A stretch of 64,000 nucleotides of DNA from Bacteroidales bacterium H5 (lineage in GTDB: Bacteria > Bacteroidota > Bacteroidia > Bacteroidales > Muribaculaceae): contig DAAQ01000010.1 in the NCBI GenBank assembly GCA_001701225.1, forward strand, positions 1 through 64,000. Reading direction: 5' to 3'. Both the position numbers and the translations under genes were made by a program. A model generated the notes under the pieces. That model was not told the DNA's origin and searched no databases. It worked only from the letters and a program-made list of their open reading frames with translations. This document shows positions 55,240-63,374 of this stretch, piece after piece. Within the stretch, counting starts at the first letter, position 1. Each line of letters starts with the position of its first letter.

Positions 55240-56451
55240 TCAAAATGATTCGGTCATCAGGAATCGGCGCAACGGTAGCTGAGTGACACCTTCATAGTCC
55301 TTGGGGCTGACTATCGGATCCATTGATATGACATATTTGGGATAATTGTCCTGTATTTTAAGCAGATTGCCGAACTCACGTTCGACTGTAGCCGTATCTG
55401 CAAGCAGGTATGCCACCTGAAAATAAATCACAGCACCGTTCTTCTCTGCGACGAAATCAATCTCGGCGCCGGGAAGGGCTCCCACAGACACCTTGTAGCC
55501 AAGATTCTTGAGATGCAGGTAGACGGCATTCTCGATGATTTTCTCGATGTCGCGGGCACGGTTGTTGCCGACAAGAAGATTGCGCAACCCGAGGTCTTCG
55601 AAATAGTATTTGTCGTTGGTCTCAAGCAGTTTCTTGCCGTGGATGTCATAGCGCTGTACCTTGTTGATGATATAGGCGTTTGAGGCGGCTTTAAGATAGT
55701 TTATCGCCGACAATGGTGTCAGCTCGATTCTCTGCGATTTGAGGTATTTCGAGAGAGATGTGGCTGAAACAAGCTGGCCGGTGTTGTCACTGATGAAAGA
55801 CATGAGGTTCTCAAACATCGTGACATTGCGGAGCCCCTCGCGCTGCACGACATCCTTGAGTACTATGGTATTGTAGATGTTCTGTATATACTCCCATATC
55901 ATGTCGGCATTCTCCAGCCCGAGGCGATAGAGATGGGGGAGACCCCCAATCGACAGGTATCTGTCGAGACTTTCGTCAGAATCAGTGAGGTTGTGGAATC
56001 TCAGGAATTCCCGGTATGACAGACTCTGTATGTGGATGTCGATGTATCTTCCTCCGAGATAGGTCGAGAGTTCTGACGAGAGCATCTTGGCGTTGCTTCC
56101 GGTCACGATTATCTGGCACTCCTCGTCAGAGTTCAGGCTTCGCAGTGTATTCTCGAATCCCCGGATGTCCTGCACCTCGTCTATGAGAAGATAATTCTCC
56201 CCGCCATCCGGGAGCTTGTCAGCAAGATAGGCACTGAGGTCAGAGTCGGTGCGGATGCCGTCATATTTTTTTTTCTCCTTATTTATATACACTATGTTGG
56301 CATCGGGCTTTGTGTCGCGTATTCTCGATGCAAGCTCACGCAGCACATAGCTCTTGCCCACACGTCGCTGTCCCGTGAGGGCAATCATGAGGCCCTTGTC
56401 GAGAAAACGCATTATGTGATTGATGTATATGTCTCTTGAGATTATTTCCAT
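55240..56451 (-). CDS. AAA-type ATPase with DUF4143 C-terminal domain
   Basis: The 403-residue protein has an AAA_14 ATPase domain with Walker A ALTGQRRVGKSYVL and Walker B YLLIDEVQDI, followed by a DUF4143 domain (~residues 185-350, with REFLRFHNL, GGLPHLY and LKDVVQREGLRNV) and a PDDEXK-like end (LPGAEIDFVAEKNGAVIYFQVAYLL). Its cellular role is unknown; related genes are numerous in Bacteroidota and are sometimes compared with defence or toxin-linked ATPases. The ATG at 56451 is chosen because the promoter predicts transcription to begin there. The frame stays open upstream through the 39-bp repeats. Confidence 0.82.
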   Translation of the reverse strand: MEIISRDIYINHIMRFLDKGLMIALTGQRRVGKSYVLRELASRIRDTKPDANIVYINKEKKKYDGIRTDSDLSAYLADKLPDGGENYLLIDEVQDIRGFENTLRSLNSDEECQIIVTGSNAKMLSSELSTYLGGRYIDIHIQSLSYREFLRFHNLTDSDESLDRYLSIGGLPHLYRLGLENADMIWEYIQNIYNTIVLKDVVQREGLRNVTMFENLMSFISDNTGQLVSATSLSKYLKSQRIELTPLSAINYLKAASNAYIINKVQRYDIHGKKLLETNDKYYFEDLGLRNLLVGNNRARDIEKIIENAVYLHLKNLGYKVSVGALPGAEIDFVAEKNGAVIYFQVAYLLADTATVEREFGNLLKIQDNYPKYVISMDPIVSPKDYEGVTQLPLRRFLMTESF

Positions 56452-56455
56452 ATCA

Positions 56456-56487
56456 CAAAGGTAGGAAATTTTGTTAATCATACCAAA
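56456..56487 (-). promoter_or_regulatory. promoter of the DUF4143 ATPase gene, inside the repeat array
   Basis: TTTG (56484-56487), 20 bases, TACCTTTG (56456-56463) on the minus strand. The start codon at 56451-56449 follows only 5 bases after the box, so the message should be leaderless. Confidence 0.65.
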
Positions 56488-56572
56488 CAAAATTTGGAAA
56501 ATCGGATTTTTGTTAATCATACCAAACAAAAATCGGGATTTCGGGATTTTGTTAATCGTAACAAATAAAAAA
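56469..56572. repeat. three direct repeats with 39-bp period
   Basis: TGTTAATCATACCAAACAAA starts at 56472 and 56511, and a degenerate third copy (TGTTAATCGTAACAAATAAA) at 56550. The spacing is exactly 39 bases each time. The promoter -33 lies in the first copy, and the third touches the GH92 terminator. Read on the minus strand they keep an open frame with INK at 13-residue intervals. Confidence 0.8.
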
Positions 56573-56601
56573 GCGGGCCGTTGGTGGGGACGGTCCGCTT
56601 T
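56560..56601 (-). terminator. rho-independent terminator of the GH92-GH110 unit
   Basis: On the minus strand AAAGCGGACCGT, loop CCCCACCA, ACGGCCCGCTTT (one A-C mismatch), then TTTATTTGT. It starts 19 bases after the GH92 stop. Confidence 0.8.
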
Positions 56602-56619
56602 ATGTGGAGTGATGTGGGG

Positions 56620-58824
56620 TCAGTCGATGTTGAAATGGAGTCTGCCGCCCCCGAGGATGTCGCTGTGGCGCAGGGTGAGGCCCTCGAGTGGCTTCCCGTC
56701 GAGGGTTATCTTGCGCACGCGGGTGCTGTCCACCTTCTTGCGCTTTGCGGTGATGGTGAAATCCTTGCCCGACGGGAGGTGTACGGTACATTCGTCAAAG
56801 AGGGGGAGGCCAATGCTGTATTCGCCCGAGGCGGGATTGACGGGATAGAACCCCATGGCATTGAACACATACCAGGCCGACATCTCGCCGCAGTCGTCAT
56901 TTCCGGCATATCCGGCCGATGTGTTGTCATAGAGGGTGGTCATGATGCGGTGTACCATGGCTGTGGTCTTGTCGTGGCGTCCGGCCCAGTTGTAGAGCAG
57001 GGCCACATGATGCGAAGGCTCGTTGCCGTGGGCATACTGGCCGATCTCGCCCGAGACGTTCTGGTTCTTGTACTCACGCTCTTCGGTGAGGGTGAAGAAT
57101 GTGTCGAGCTTTTTCTCGAACTCCTTGCGTCCGCCCGTGAGGCCGACGAGGGCGTCGACATCCTGCGGCACATACCAGAAATATTGCCATGCGTTACCTT
57201 CGGTGAAGGGGTTGCCGCCGTTGGCGCCATGTTCCACGGGGTCGAAGCCGGGAAGCCATGCGCCGTCTGAGATGCGCGCCTGGAAGAAACCGCTCTCGGG
57301 GTTGAAGAGGTTGCGGTAATTGGCCGAGCGCCTGATGAAGCGTTCGTAGTCTTCGGTATGGCCGAGCCTGGCGGCGAGCTGCGCCACGCACCAGTCGTCG
57401 TATGCCATCTCGAGGGTGATTGATACCGACTGGGTCTGGAGGTCTTCGGGCATATAGCCGTATTTCTCCCAGACTCCGAAGGGCGAGTTGGTGTGAGAGT
57501 TGACCGAGCTCCCCTTGACGGCCCTGAATGCGCGTTCGGGGTCTATGCCGGGTGTCTGCTTGAGCACGGCGTCGACCACCACGGGGATGGCGTGATTGCC
57601 TATCATGCAGTAGTTGTCCTGGCCCCACAGATGCCATATGGGCAGGTAGCCGTAGGCGTCATAGTGGTCGAGCATGGAGTTGACGAAATCGCGGTTTACA
57701 TCGGGACACAGGATGGTGTAGAGGGGATGGGCGGCGCGGTAGGTATCCCAGAGTGAGAAGGTGGTGTAGCGGCGCTCTGCTCCGGTGTCCGGGAGCGTTG
57801 CAGATGGAACCTTGGCAACGGAGTAGTCGGGGAGCATGAACGAGCCGTCGCTGTCGCTGAACAGGTTGGGCTGTATCATGGTGTGGTATAGGGCGGTATA
57901 GAATGTGGTGAGCCTTTCGGGGTCACCTTTGACCTCGATGCGTCCGAGATGACTGTCCCATACCGAGTCGGCGGCTGCCGCATAGGTGTCGAAATCGTTG
58001 CCCGGCGCCTCGGCCATGCGGTTCTGACGGGCTCCCGCTGCCGAGACGGGCGAGATGCCGACTTTGGCCACGACATCATTGCCTGAGCCGAGTACGCGGA
58101 ACAGCCCTTTGGGTGCGTTGCCGTTGATGACGGTTGTGCCGTCGGTGATCTTGCGGTCGCCGTCGCGAAGCTCGACAATCTCGACCGGCTGCGAGAACTC
58201 GATGCTGAAATACACGCGCCTCATCTTGGCCCAGCCTGTTATGACGCGGTATCCCTCGACCACCGTCGGCGAGACCTGACGCAACTGTCCCTGGATGATG
58301 TGACAGCCCCAGCTTCCCTTGGCCATCGAGCGGTCGACGTCGACCCATACGCGGCGCTCCGCGCTTCCGGCGGGGAATGTGTAGCGGTGTATGCCTGTGC
58401 GCGGAGTGGCCGAGAGCTCGGCACGGATCCCCTCGTCGGCAAGCATCACGCTGTAATAGCCCGGCGATGCCGACTCGCTGCTGTGCGAGAAGCGCGATGT
58501 GGTGCGGTCGCCTACGGTGGGGAAGAGCGAGATGTCTATGAGGTCGCTCACGCCGGTGCCGCTCAGTCTGGTATGAGTGAAACCGTATATCGTCGAGTCG
58601 TTGTAGTTGTAACCCGAGGCGTTATACCAGTCGGGTGCGGGATGGGTGTCGGCACAGACCTGCACCATGCCGAAAGGAGTAGTGGCACCGGGATAGCAGT
58701 TGCCCGAGAGGCCTCCCTCCATGTTGCCCGTGCCGATGAACGGGTTGACATGACGGGTATATTCTCCGGCCGAGACCTGAAGGACCATGAGGGCTGCGGC
58801 CAGTGTCAAGAACTTGGTTTTCAT
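56620..58824 (-). CDS. GH92 alpha-mannosidase, shorter type
   Basis: The 734-residue secreted exo-enzyme has a signal peptide (MKTKFLTLAAALMVLQVSAGE). An N-terminal beta-sandwich is followed by an (alpha/alpha)6 barrel. YTRHVNPFIGTGNMEGGLSGN, GATTPFGMVQ, TEGNAWQYFWYVP, GNEPSHHV and the catalytic-base motif GNDDCGEMSAWYV are all GH92 signatures. It releases alpha-linked mannose with Ca2+. The linkage preference cannot be told from this reading. It lies 27 bases behind the second GH92 and ends the operon. Confidence 0.92.
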   Translation of the reverse strand: MKTKFLTLAAALMVLQVSAGEYTRHVNPFIGTGNMEGGLSGNCYPGATTPFGMVQVCADTHPAPDWYNASGYNYNDSTIYGFTHTRLSGTGVSDLIDISLFPTVGDRTTSRFSHSSESASPGYYSVMLADEGIRAELSATPRTGIHRYTFPAGSAERRVWVDVDRSMAKGSWGCHIIQGQLRQVSPTVVEGYRVITGWAKMRRVYFSIEFSQPVEIVELRDGDRKITDGTTVINGNAPKGLFRVLGSGNDVVAKVGISPVSAAGARQNRMAEAPGNDFDTYAAAADSVWDSHLGRIEVKGDPERLTTFYTALYHTMIQPNLFSDSDGSFMLPDYSVAKVPSATLPDTGAERRYTTFSLWDTYRAAHPLYTILCPDVNRDFVNSMLDHYDAYGYLPIWHLWGQDNYCMIGNHAIPVVVDAVLKQTPGIDPERAFRAVKGSSVNSHTNSPFGVWEKYGYMPEDLQTQSVSITLEMAYDDWCVAQLAARLGHTEDYERFIRRSANYRNLFNPESGFFQARISDGAWLPGFDPVEHGANGGNPFTEGNAWQYFWYVPQDVDALVGLTGGRKEFEKKLDTFFTLTEEREYKNQNVSGEIGQYAHGNEPSHHVALLYNWAGRHDKTTAMVHRIMTTLYDNTSAGYAGNDDCGEMSAWYVFNAMGFYPVNPASGEYSIGLPLFDECTVHLPSGKDFTITAKRKKVDSTRVRKITLDGKPLEGLTLRHSDILGGGRLHFNID

Positions 58825-58851
58825 ATCGTATTATGGTTTCGTTTGTTTCTG

Positions 58852-61605
58852 TCAGTCGAGACCCCACTCGCGGTTAGGTTCGGGGCCGAGCCACAGCTCG
58901 AGCACCCCTCCGCGCGCAAAGCGGTCGTGGGGAAGACGGAATGAGCTGTAGGGCTCACCGTCGAGGGTGGCGCGTGTGATGTAGCAGTTGTCGGCCGAAT
59001 TGCCGTGGGTTATAATCCTGAACTCTTTCCCCTCATAATATTCGTTGTCGAGGGTTATCGTCACCTCGTCGAATACAGGAGAGGTTATTTCGTAACATGG
59101 ATTAATGTCCGAACCGCCGTTGACCGAGAAAAGTCCGATGGCCATCAGCGCGCTCACGCCGCTCATCTGTCCCTGGTCCTCGTCGTGGCCGCCATAGCCG
59201 CGCGAGGGTGAGATTGAGCCGTAGGCCTGCTCCTTGACGCGGCGCACCCAGTATTGTGTGAGCCAGGGCTTTCCGGCGTGCGAGAAGACATGGGCCGTGG
59301 AGAGGCCCGGCTGGTTGGCATAGCTGACATACCCCGAGCCGTATCCGGCCACGAAATCTCCGGCAACGCTCTCGCGCATGGCGTGGTCGAGCATCGAGCA
59401 GAGGGTATCGGCCCCACCCATGGCCTCGGCGAGTCCCGGAAGGTCGTGTGACAGGCCGAAGGTTGTCTGCCATGCGTTTGCCTCCTCGAAACCCCATCCG
59501 CTGAAGGGGTCGGTGTGCAGCCATGAGCCATCCTCGCAACGCGGCAACAGGAGCCTGATGTCGGGATGGATGCACTCGCGCCATCCGCGCGAGCGGCGCT
59601 CAAAACGTTCGGCGTCCTTCTTCTTGCCGAGACGGAGGGCCATGCGGCTCAGTGCCCAGTCCTCGAACGCCCATTGCACGGTGACGCCTCCGCGTCCGGG
59701 AGCATAGCCGTGGCTGTCATACCACCCGAACTCACGTTCGTAGTTATAGCCCAGCATTCCGCCTTTCTCGTGGTTGCGGCGTATCAGGGGATATGCCTTG
59801 CGGGGATTCCACTTATGGCACAGGTCGCGCTGGTATGCGCTTGTTATCATTGAAGTGGCGGGCGAACCGCTCATGATGAACGAGTATCCTCCGCCGCAGG
59901 GACCACGGGGAAGCAGGTCGCCGTTGACGGCATACTCGAGCATCGAGGCGCTGAAATCGTCGAGCAGCCCGGGCCATGCGAGTCCCCACAGGGTGTTCTG
60001 GTTCCATTGCGTGAGCCACAGCGCGTCGGTGTTATACATGTTGAACTTTGGGGTACCGTCGGGGTTCATCGGGAGCTGTCCGATACGGAAATCGGGGTTG
60101 ATGACATTCTTCCCCTCGATGCGGCCGCCGCGTGTGCGGTCGGGATACTGGCCGTTGAGGTCGTTGATCTTGTGGCGTCCGAGCAGCGTATGCCACAGGT
60201 CGGTATAGAACTTGACCTTCTGTGTGCGTGTACCCCCCTTGACGTTTATGCGTCCGAACCAGTCGTTCCACTCGCGGGTCGAGGAGGCGAGGATGGTGTC
60301 GAAATCCTTGCCTGACGACTCGGCGCGCAGATTCTCGGCTGCATTGGCAATGCTGACATACGATATGGCCATGCGCACGCAGACAGGCTCTCCCGCCTTG
60401 ACGGCAAACCGTGCGTCAAGACCCGTGTCGGGAGCATCGTGATAGCTCATCCCCTCGTTGCGCGCAACGCTGGGATAGCGCGAGACGAGACTGCGGACAT
60501 CTTTTGAGATACCCTGCGGGCCCCACGAGTCGAGACGGTCGAAGGGACGGTCGAACTCGGCGACGAAATAGACCTTGACCGAGTCGGGGCCTCCCCAGAG
60601 ACGTCCCACGGTGGTGAATTCACCTTCGAGGCGCGAGTCTGACACAGCCTTGACATCGGCATTGACCATGGTGGATGTCGCGACATGGCCACCGAGGTTG
60701 AACAGGAGTGATGCGACCGTGTCGCGCGAATAGGTCATGCGGTACATCGAGGTGCGCTGTGTGGCGGTCTGCTCCACCCAGACCCCGTAGTCCTCGAGAT
60801 AGACACGGTGATAGCCCGGACGCACTATCTCGCCGCTGTGGCTGAAGGCCGAGCGCCATCCCTGCTCGCCGTGCGAGAGGTCGACCCCCTCGGCAGCCGG
60901 CATGAAGGTGAGGCCCGAGAGCATCCATGCGTGTATCTGAGGGAATCCGAGTATGTGGCTGTCGTTATAGTTGTAGCCTCCGCCACCCTGATTCTTGTTG
61001 CGGGTCATCGGGGCGGCGCCTATCATTCCCTGGGGCTGGCACCCTGTGATGAAGAAGAAATAGCGTCCGCGGGTAGTCTCGACATACGGATTGACCATCG
61101 AGACGAAATCGCCGCAACTGTCGGGAGTAGGGTAGACTTCTATCTCCGAGAGTCCGATATTGTCGCCTGTGCCGTCGCAAATCTCCACAATCACATAGTC
61201 CGAGGTGATTCCGCCAAGCTCGACCTCGCGGGGTGAGCCGTCGGCGGGAATCTCGCCCACGTCGCGGCGTGTGCCGTCGCTGAACCTCAGAGTCACTCCT
61301 GCGGTGTGCGAGGCCGGATCCATACGGTCGTAGAGCAGGATGCGGTCAATCTCGACAGGCTTGTCCCAGTCTAGACGCACTGAGGGGAAATCTATCTCGC
61401 CCCAGAATGTCTCCTTGGCATCCGAGGCCCACTCGCCTCGTCCGTCGATGCGTGCCATGCCGTCGTTGACGCCCGAAGCGTCATATCCCGCGGCACACGA
61501 CGAGGCACTCGCCTTGGCAAGAGGTGCCACGTTGAGTGGCCCCGCCGATGCCATGAGGGATGACAAAACAAACAATAGTATTATGAAGCGTCGGTAAAAT
61601 TCCAT
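58852..61605 (-). CDS. GH92 alpha-mannosidase, longer type with F5/8C-like domain
   Basis: The 917-residue secreted protein (signal MEFYRRFIILLFVLSSLMASAG) has an N-terminal discoidin/F5-8C-like beta domain (~residues 25-160, galactose-binding fold), then a GH92 core: VSMVNPYVETTRGRYF, GGGYNYNDSHILGF, EEANAWQTTFGL and YGGHDEDQGQMSGVSAL. The EANAWQ position keeps the acid Glu, but the NEPSHH motif of the neighbour is NQPGLS here and the base motif has an extra residue, so it belongs to another subgroup with probably different linkage use. It follows GH110 by 14 bases. Confidence 0.85.
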   Translation of the reverse strand: MEFYRRFIILLFVLSSLMASAGPLNVAPLAKASASSCAAGYDASGVNDGMARIDGRGEWASDAKETFWGEIDFPSVRLDWDKPVEIDRILLYDRMDPASHTAGVTLRFSDGTRRDVGEIPADGSPREVELGGITSDYVIVEICDGTGDNIGLSEIEVYPTPDSCGDFVSMVNPYVETTRGRYFFFITGCQPQGMIGAAPMTRNKNQGGGGYNYNDSHILGFPQIHAWMLSGLTFMPAAEGVDLSHGEQGWRSAFSHSGEIVRPGYHRVYLEDYGVWVEQTATQRTSMYRMTYSRDTVASLLFNLGGHVATSTMVNADVKAVSDSRLEGEFTTVGRLWGGPDSVKVYFVAEFDRPFDRLDSWGPQGISKDVRSLVSRYPSVARNEGMSYHDAPDTGLDARFAVKAGEPVCVRMAISYVSIANAAENLRAESSGKDFDTILASSTREWNDWFGRINVKGGTRTQKVKFYTDLWHTLLGRHKINDLNGQYPDRTRGGRIEGKNVINPDFRIGQLPMNPDGTPKFNMYNTDALWLTQWNQNTLWGLAWPGLLDDFSASMLEYAVNGDLLPRGPCGGGYSFIMSGSPATSMITSAYQRDLCHKWNPRKAYPLIRRNHEKGGMLGYNYEREFGWYDSHGYAPGRGGVTVQWAFEDWALSRMALRLGKKKDAERFERRSRGWRECIHPDIRLLLPRCEDGSWLHTDPFSGWGFEEANAWQTTFGLSHDLPGLAEAMGGADTLCSMLDHAMRESVAGDFVAGYGSGYVSYANQPGLSTAHVFSHAGKPWLTQYWVRRVKEQAYGSISPSRGYGGHDEDQGQMSGVSALMAIGLFSVNGGSDINPCYEITSPVFDEVTITLDNEYYEGKEFRIITHGNSADNCYITRATLDGEPYSSFRLPHDRFARGGVLELWLGPEPNREWGLD

Positions 61606-61619
61606 AGCTATTCTGTTGT

Positions 61620-63374
61620 TTAAGGTGTTATGACCGTACGGTTGCCACTGAGGGTCAGCCCGGTGGTGTTCTCGGTCTCTATAAGTGATGCCGCATCCTC
61701 GTGCGAGCCTGGAGGGAGGTCAAAGATATTGTCGCGAATCACCACATTGTCTGCTGCGTTGAGGCGGATAGCTTTGGTGTCTTCCTTCATTATGAAGCGG
61801 TTACCCTCGATGGTGATTCCTGTATGGACGGCTTTGTCAAACCTGTCTATCTCGGGCGTGATGGCGATGACGGGCGAGCCACATTCAATGAAGGTGTTGC
61901 GCCTGATGGTGAGGTCACGTACCGGCCCGGATTCATACCAGCCGCGCGCGTCGTCCGAGACGAGAATCGCCGGCATAGGCATGCGGAAGAAGATGTTGTC
62001 CTGTATCAGCGACTTGCCACGCGTGGTGATGAGGATGCCGCGTGTGGGGATGCGGGCGAAATAGTTGCCGGTAATCTCTACCTCGGGGGTATATGTGACA
62101 TTCTCGACAGCGATATCTTCAATACTATATCCGTCAGGGAGGGCCGGGAGACTACGGTCGAGGTGCAGCTCGAAATCATAGTCATTGATGCGGCTCACCC
62201 CGGTGAGACGGGCTTCGGAGAGGCAATTGAGTGTATGTCGGTCAACAATCTCAACCTTATCTCCCTTGTAGAAGGGCTGGAATCCGTATGTCTGCCCGTG
62301 CATGAACCTTACGGTGAGGCGGTCGGGGGCTTCGGAGGCCACGCCACGCAGATGGGTGCCGTGGATATTGATCGGGTCGTCGTGCGCTCCCTCGAAATAG
62401 GAATCGCGTATCACTATCTTGCCTTTGCACCCTGACATCTGCACGAAATCGGCGAATCCGGCATCGGTACGGCCCGAGCCGTAGCGGGGGCGGCAGCGGA
62501 TATTGTCGTAGGTGAGGTTGTCGGAAAACTGGCCCACAAGGCCGAAATTGCCGAGGAAATTGAACTCGACATTCTCAATCCTGACATCGCGGCTGCAGTT
62601 GATGAAGGCGCACGCCTCGTTGCGTATGCCGTGTCGGAGCTGGTAGATTTCTCCGGCATGAACTGCAGGGGCATTCTTATAGCCGAACTGAACGACCCGT
62701 CCGCCAAGACTGCGTGCCCAACGGCGTCCCTGAAGGGGTGACTCGCAGCGCAGCGTGACGTTCTGTTCGGGATAGAACACCTGCGCGAACTCGGGATAGG
62801 TGGTGGCGTGGGCTCCGTCGGCAAACCGCCACCCTTCGCCTTTGAAGCTGAATTCTCCGGCCTCGGTTATCTCGAACTGAGAGGGTGGTGTGATCTCGAT
62901 GGTCATGGTGGTGCGGTCCACAGACAGGACCTTGAACTCAGGCACCGAGGGGTCGGCGGATGTAAGTGTAAAGTTCTTCAGCGTCACGTTGGTGCAGCTG
63001 TCTATGACAATCGGGGTCATCTCGCCGTGTGTGACGAGCCATGCGCCATTGCCGTCGAGCGTCACGTTCTTCATTCCCTTCAACCATATGCCGATATGCT
63101 TTGTCTGGTCGGGATTCTCCTCGGCCGATGCGGTGTTGGAGATATGATAGAGATGTCTTGACGACTGTTCGCGGCTGATGTCATAGTTGCCGGGCGCGAG
63201 ACGGAGGGTGACAGGTTTACCGTTGTGGCCAGCTGCCTTCGCTATGGCTTCGCGCAAGGTCGCGGTCGCATCACCACTGCATGGCCCGACATCAATCACA
63301 GTCTCTGCCGAGGCAACACGGATGGCTGCCAAGCCAACCATAGCAATTGCGAAAGGCCTGATTCCGTATTTCAT
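61620..63374 (-). CDS. GH110 alpha-1,3-galactosidase-like protein
   Basis: The 584-residue secreted protein (signal MKYGIRPFAIAMVGLAAIRVASA) is a right-handed parallel beta-helix, with many repeats of the N-V-x-I-x-N type. HIGIWLKGMKNVTLDGNGAWLVTHG and FEGAHDDPINIHGTHL fit family GH110. Members release alpha-1,3-linked galactose from blood group B or linear alpha-Gal structures. The start overlaps the stop of the gene before it (ATGA). Substrate is inferred from the family. Confidence 0.82.
   Translation of the reverse strand: MKYGIRPFAIAMVGLAAIRVASAETVIDVGPCSGDATATLREAIAKAAGHNGKPVTLRLAPGNYDISREQSSRHLYHISNTASAEENPDQTKHIGIWLKGMKNVTLDGNGAWLVTHGEMTPIVIDSCTNVTLKNFTLTSADPSVPEFKVLSVDRTTMTIEITPPSQFEITEAGEFSFKGEGWRFADGAHATTYPEFAQVFYPEQNVTLRCESPLQGRRWARSLGGRVVQFGYKNAPAVHAGEIYQLRHGIRNEACAFINCSRDVRIENVEFNFLGNFGLVGQFSDNLTYDNIRCRPRYGSGRTDAGFADFVQMSGCKGKIVIRDSYFEGAHDDPINIHGTHLRGVASEAPDRLTVRFMHGQTYGFQPFYKGDKVEIVDRHTLNCLSEARLTGVSRINDYDFELHLDRSLPALPDGYSIEDIAVENVTYTPEVEITGNYFARIPTRGILITTRGKSLIQDNIFFRMPMPAILVSDDARGWYESGPVRDLTIRRNTFIECGSPVIAITPEIDRFDKAVHTGITIEGNRFIMKEDTKAIRLNAADNVVIRDNIFDLPPGSHEDAASLIETENTTGLTLSGNRTVITP

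Noticed and set aside
56469..56572. Possible short CRISPR array (repeat plus ~15-base spacer)
   Set aside because: Only three copies, short and similar spacers, and no cas genes; promoter elements lie within the repeat.
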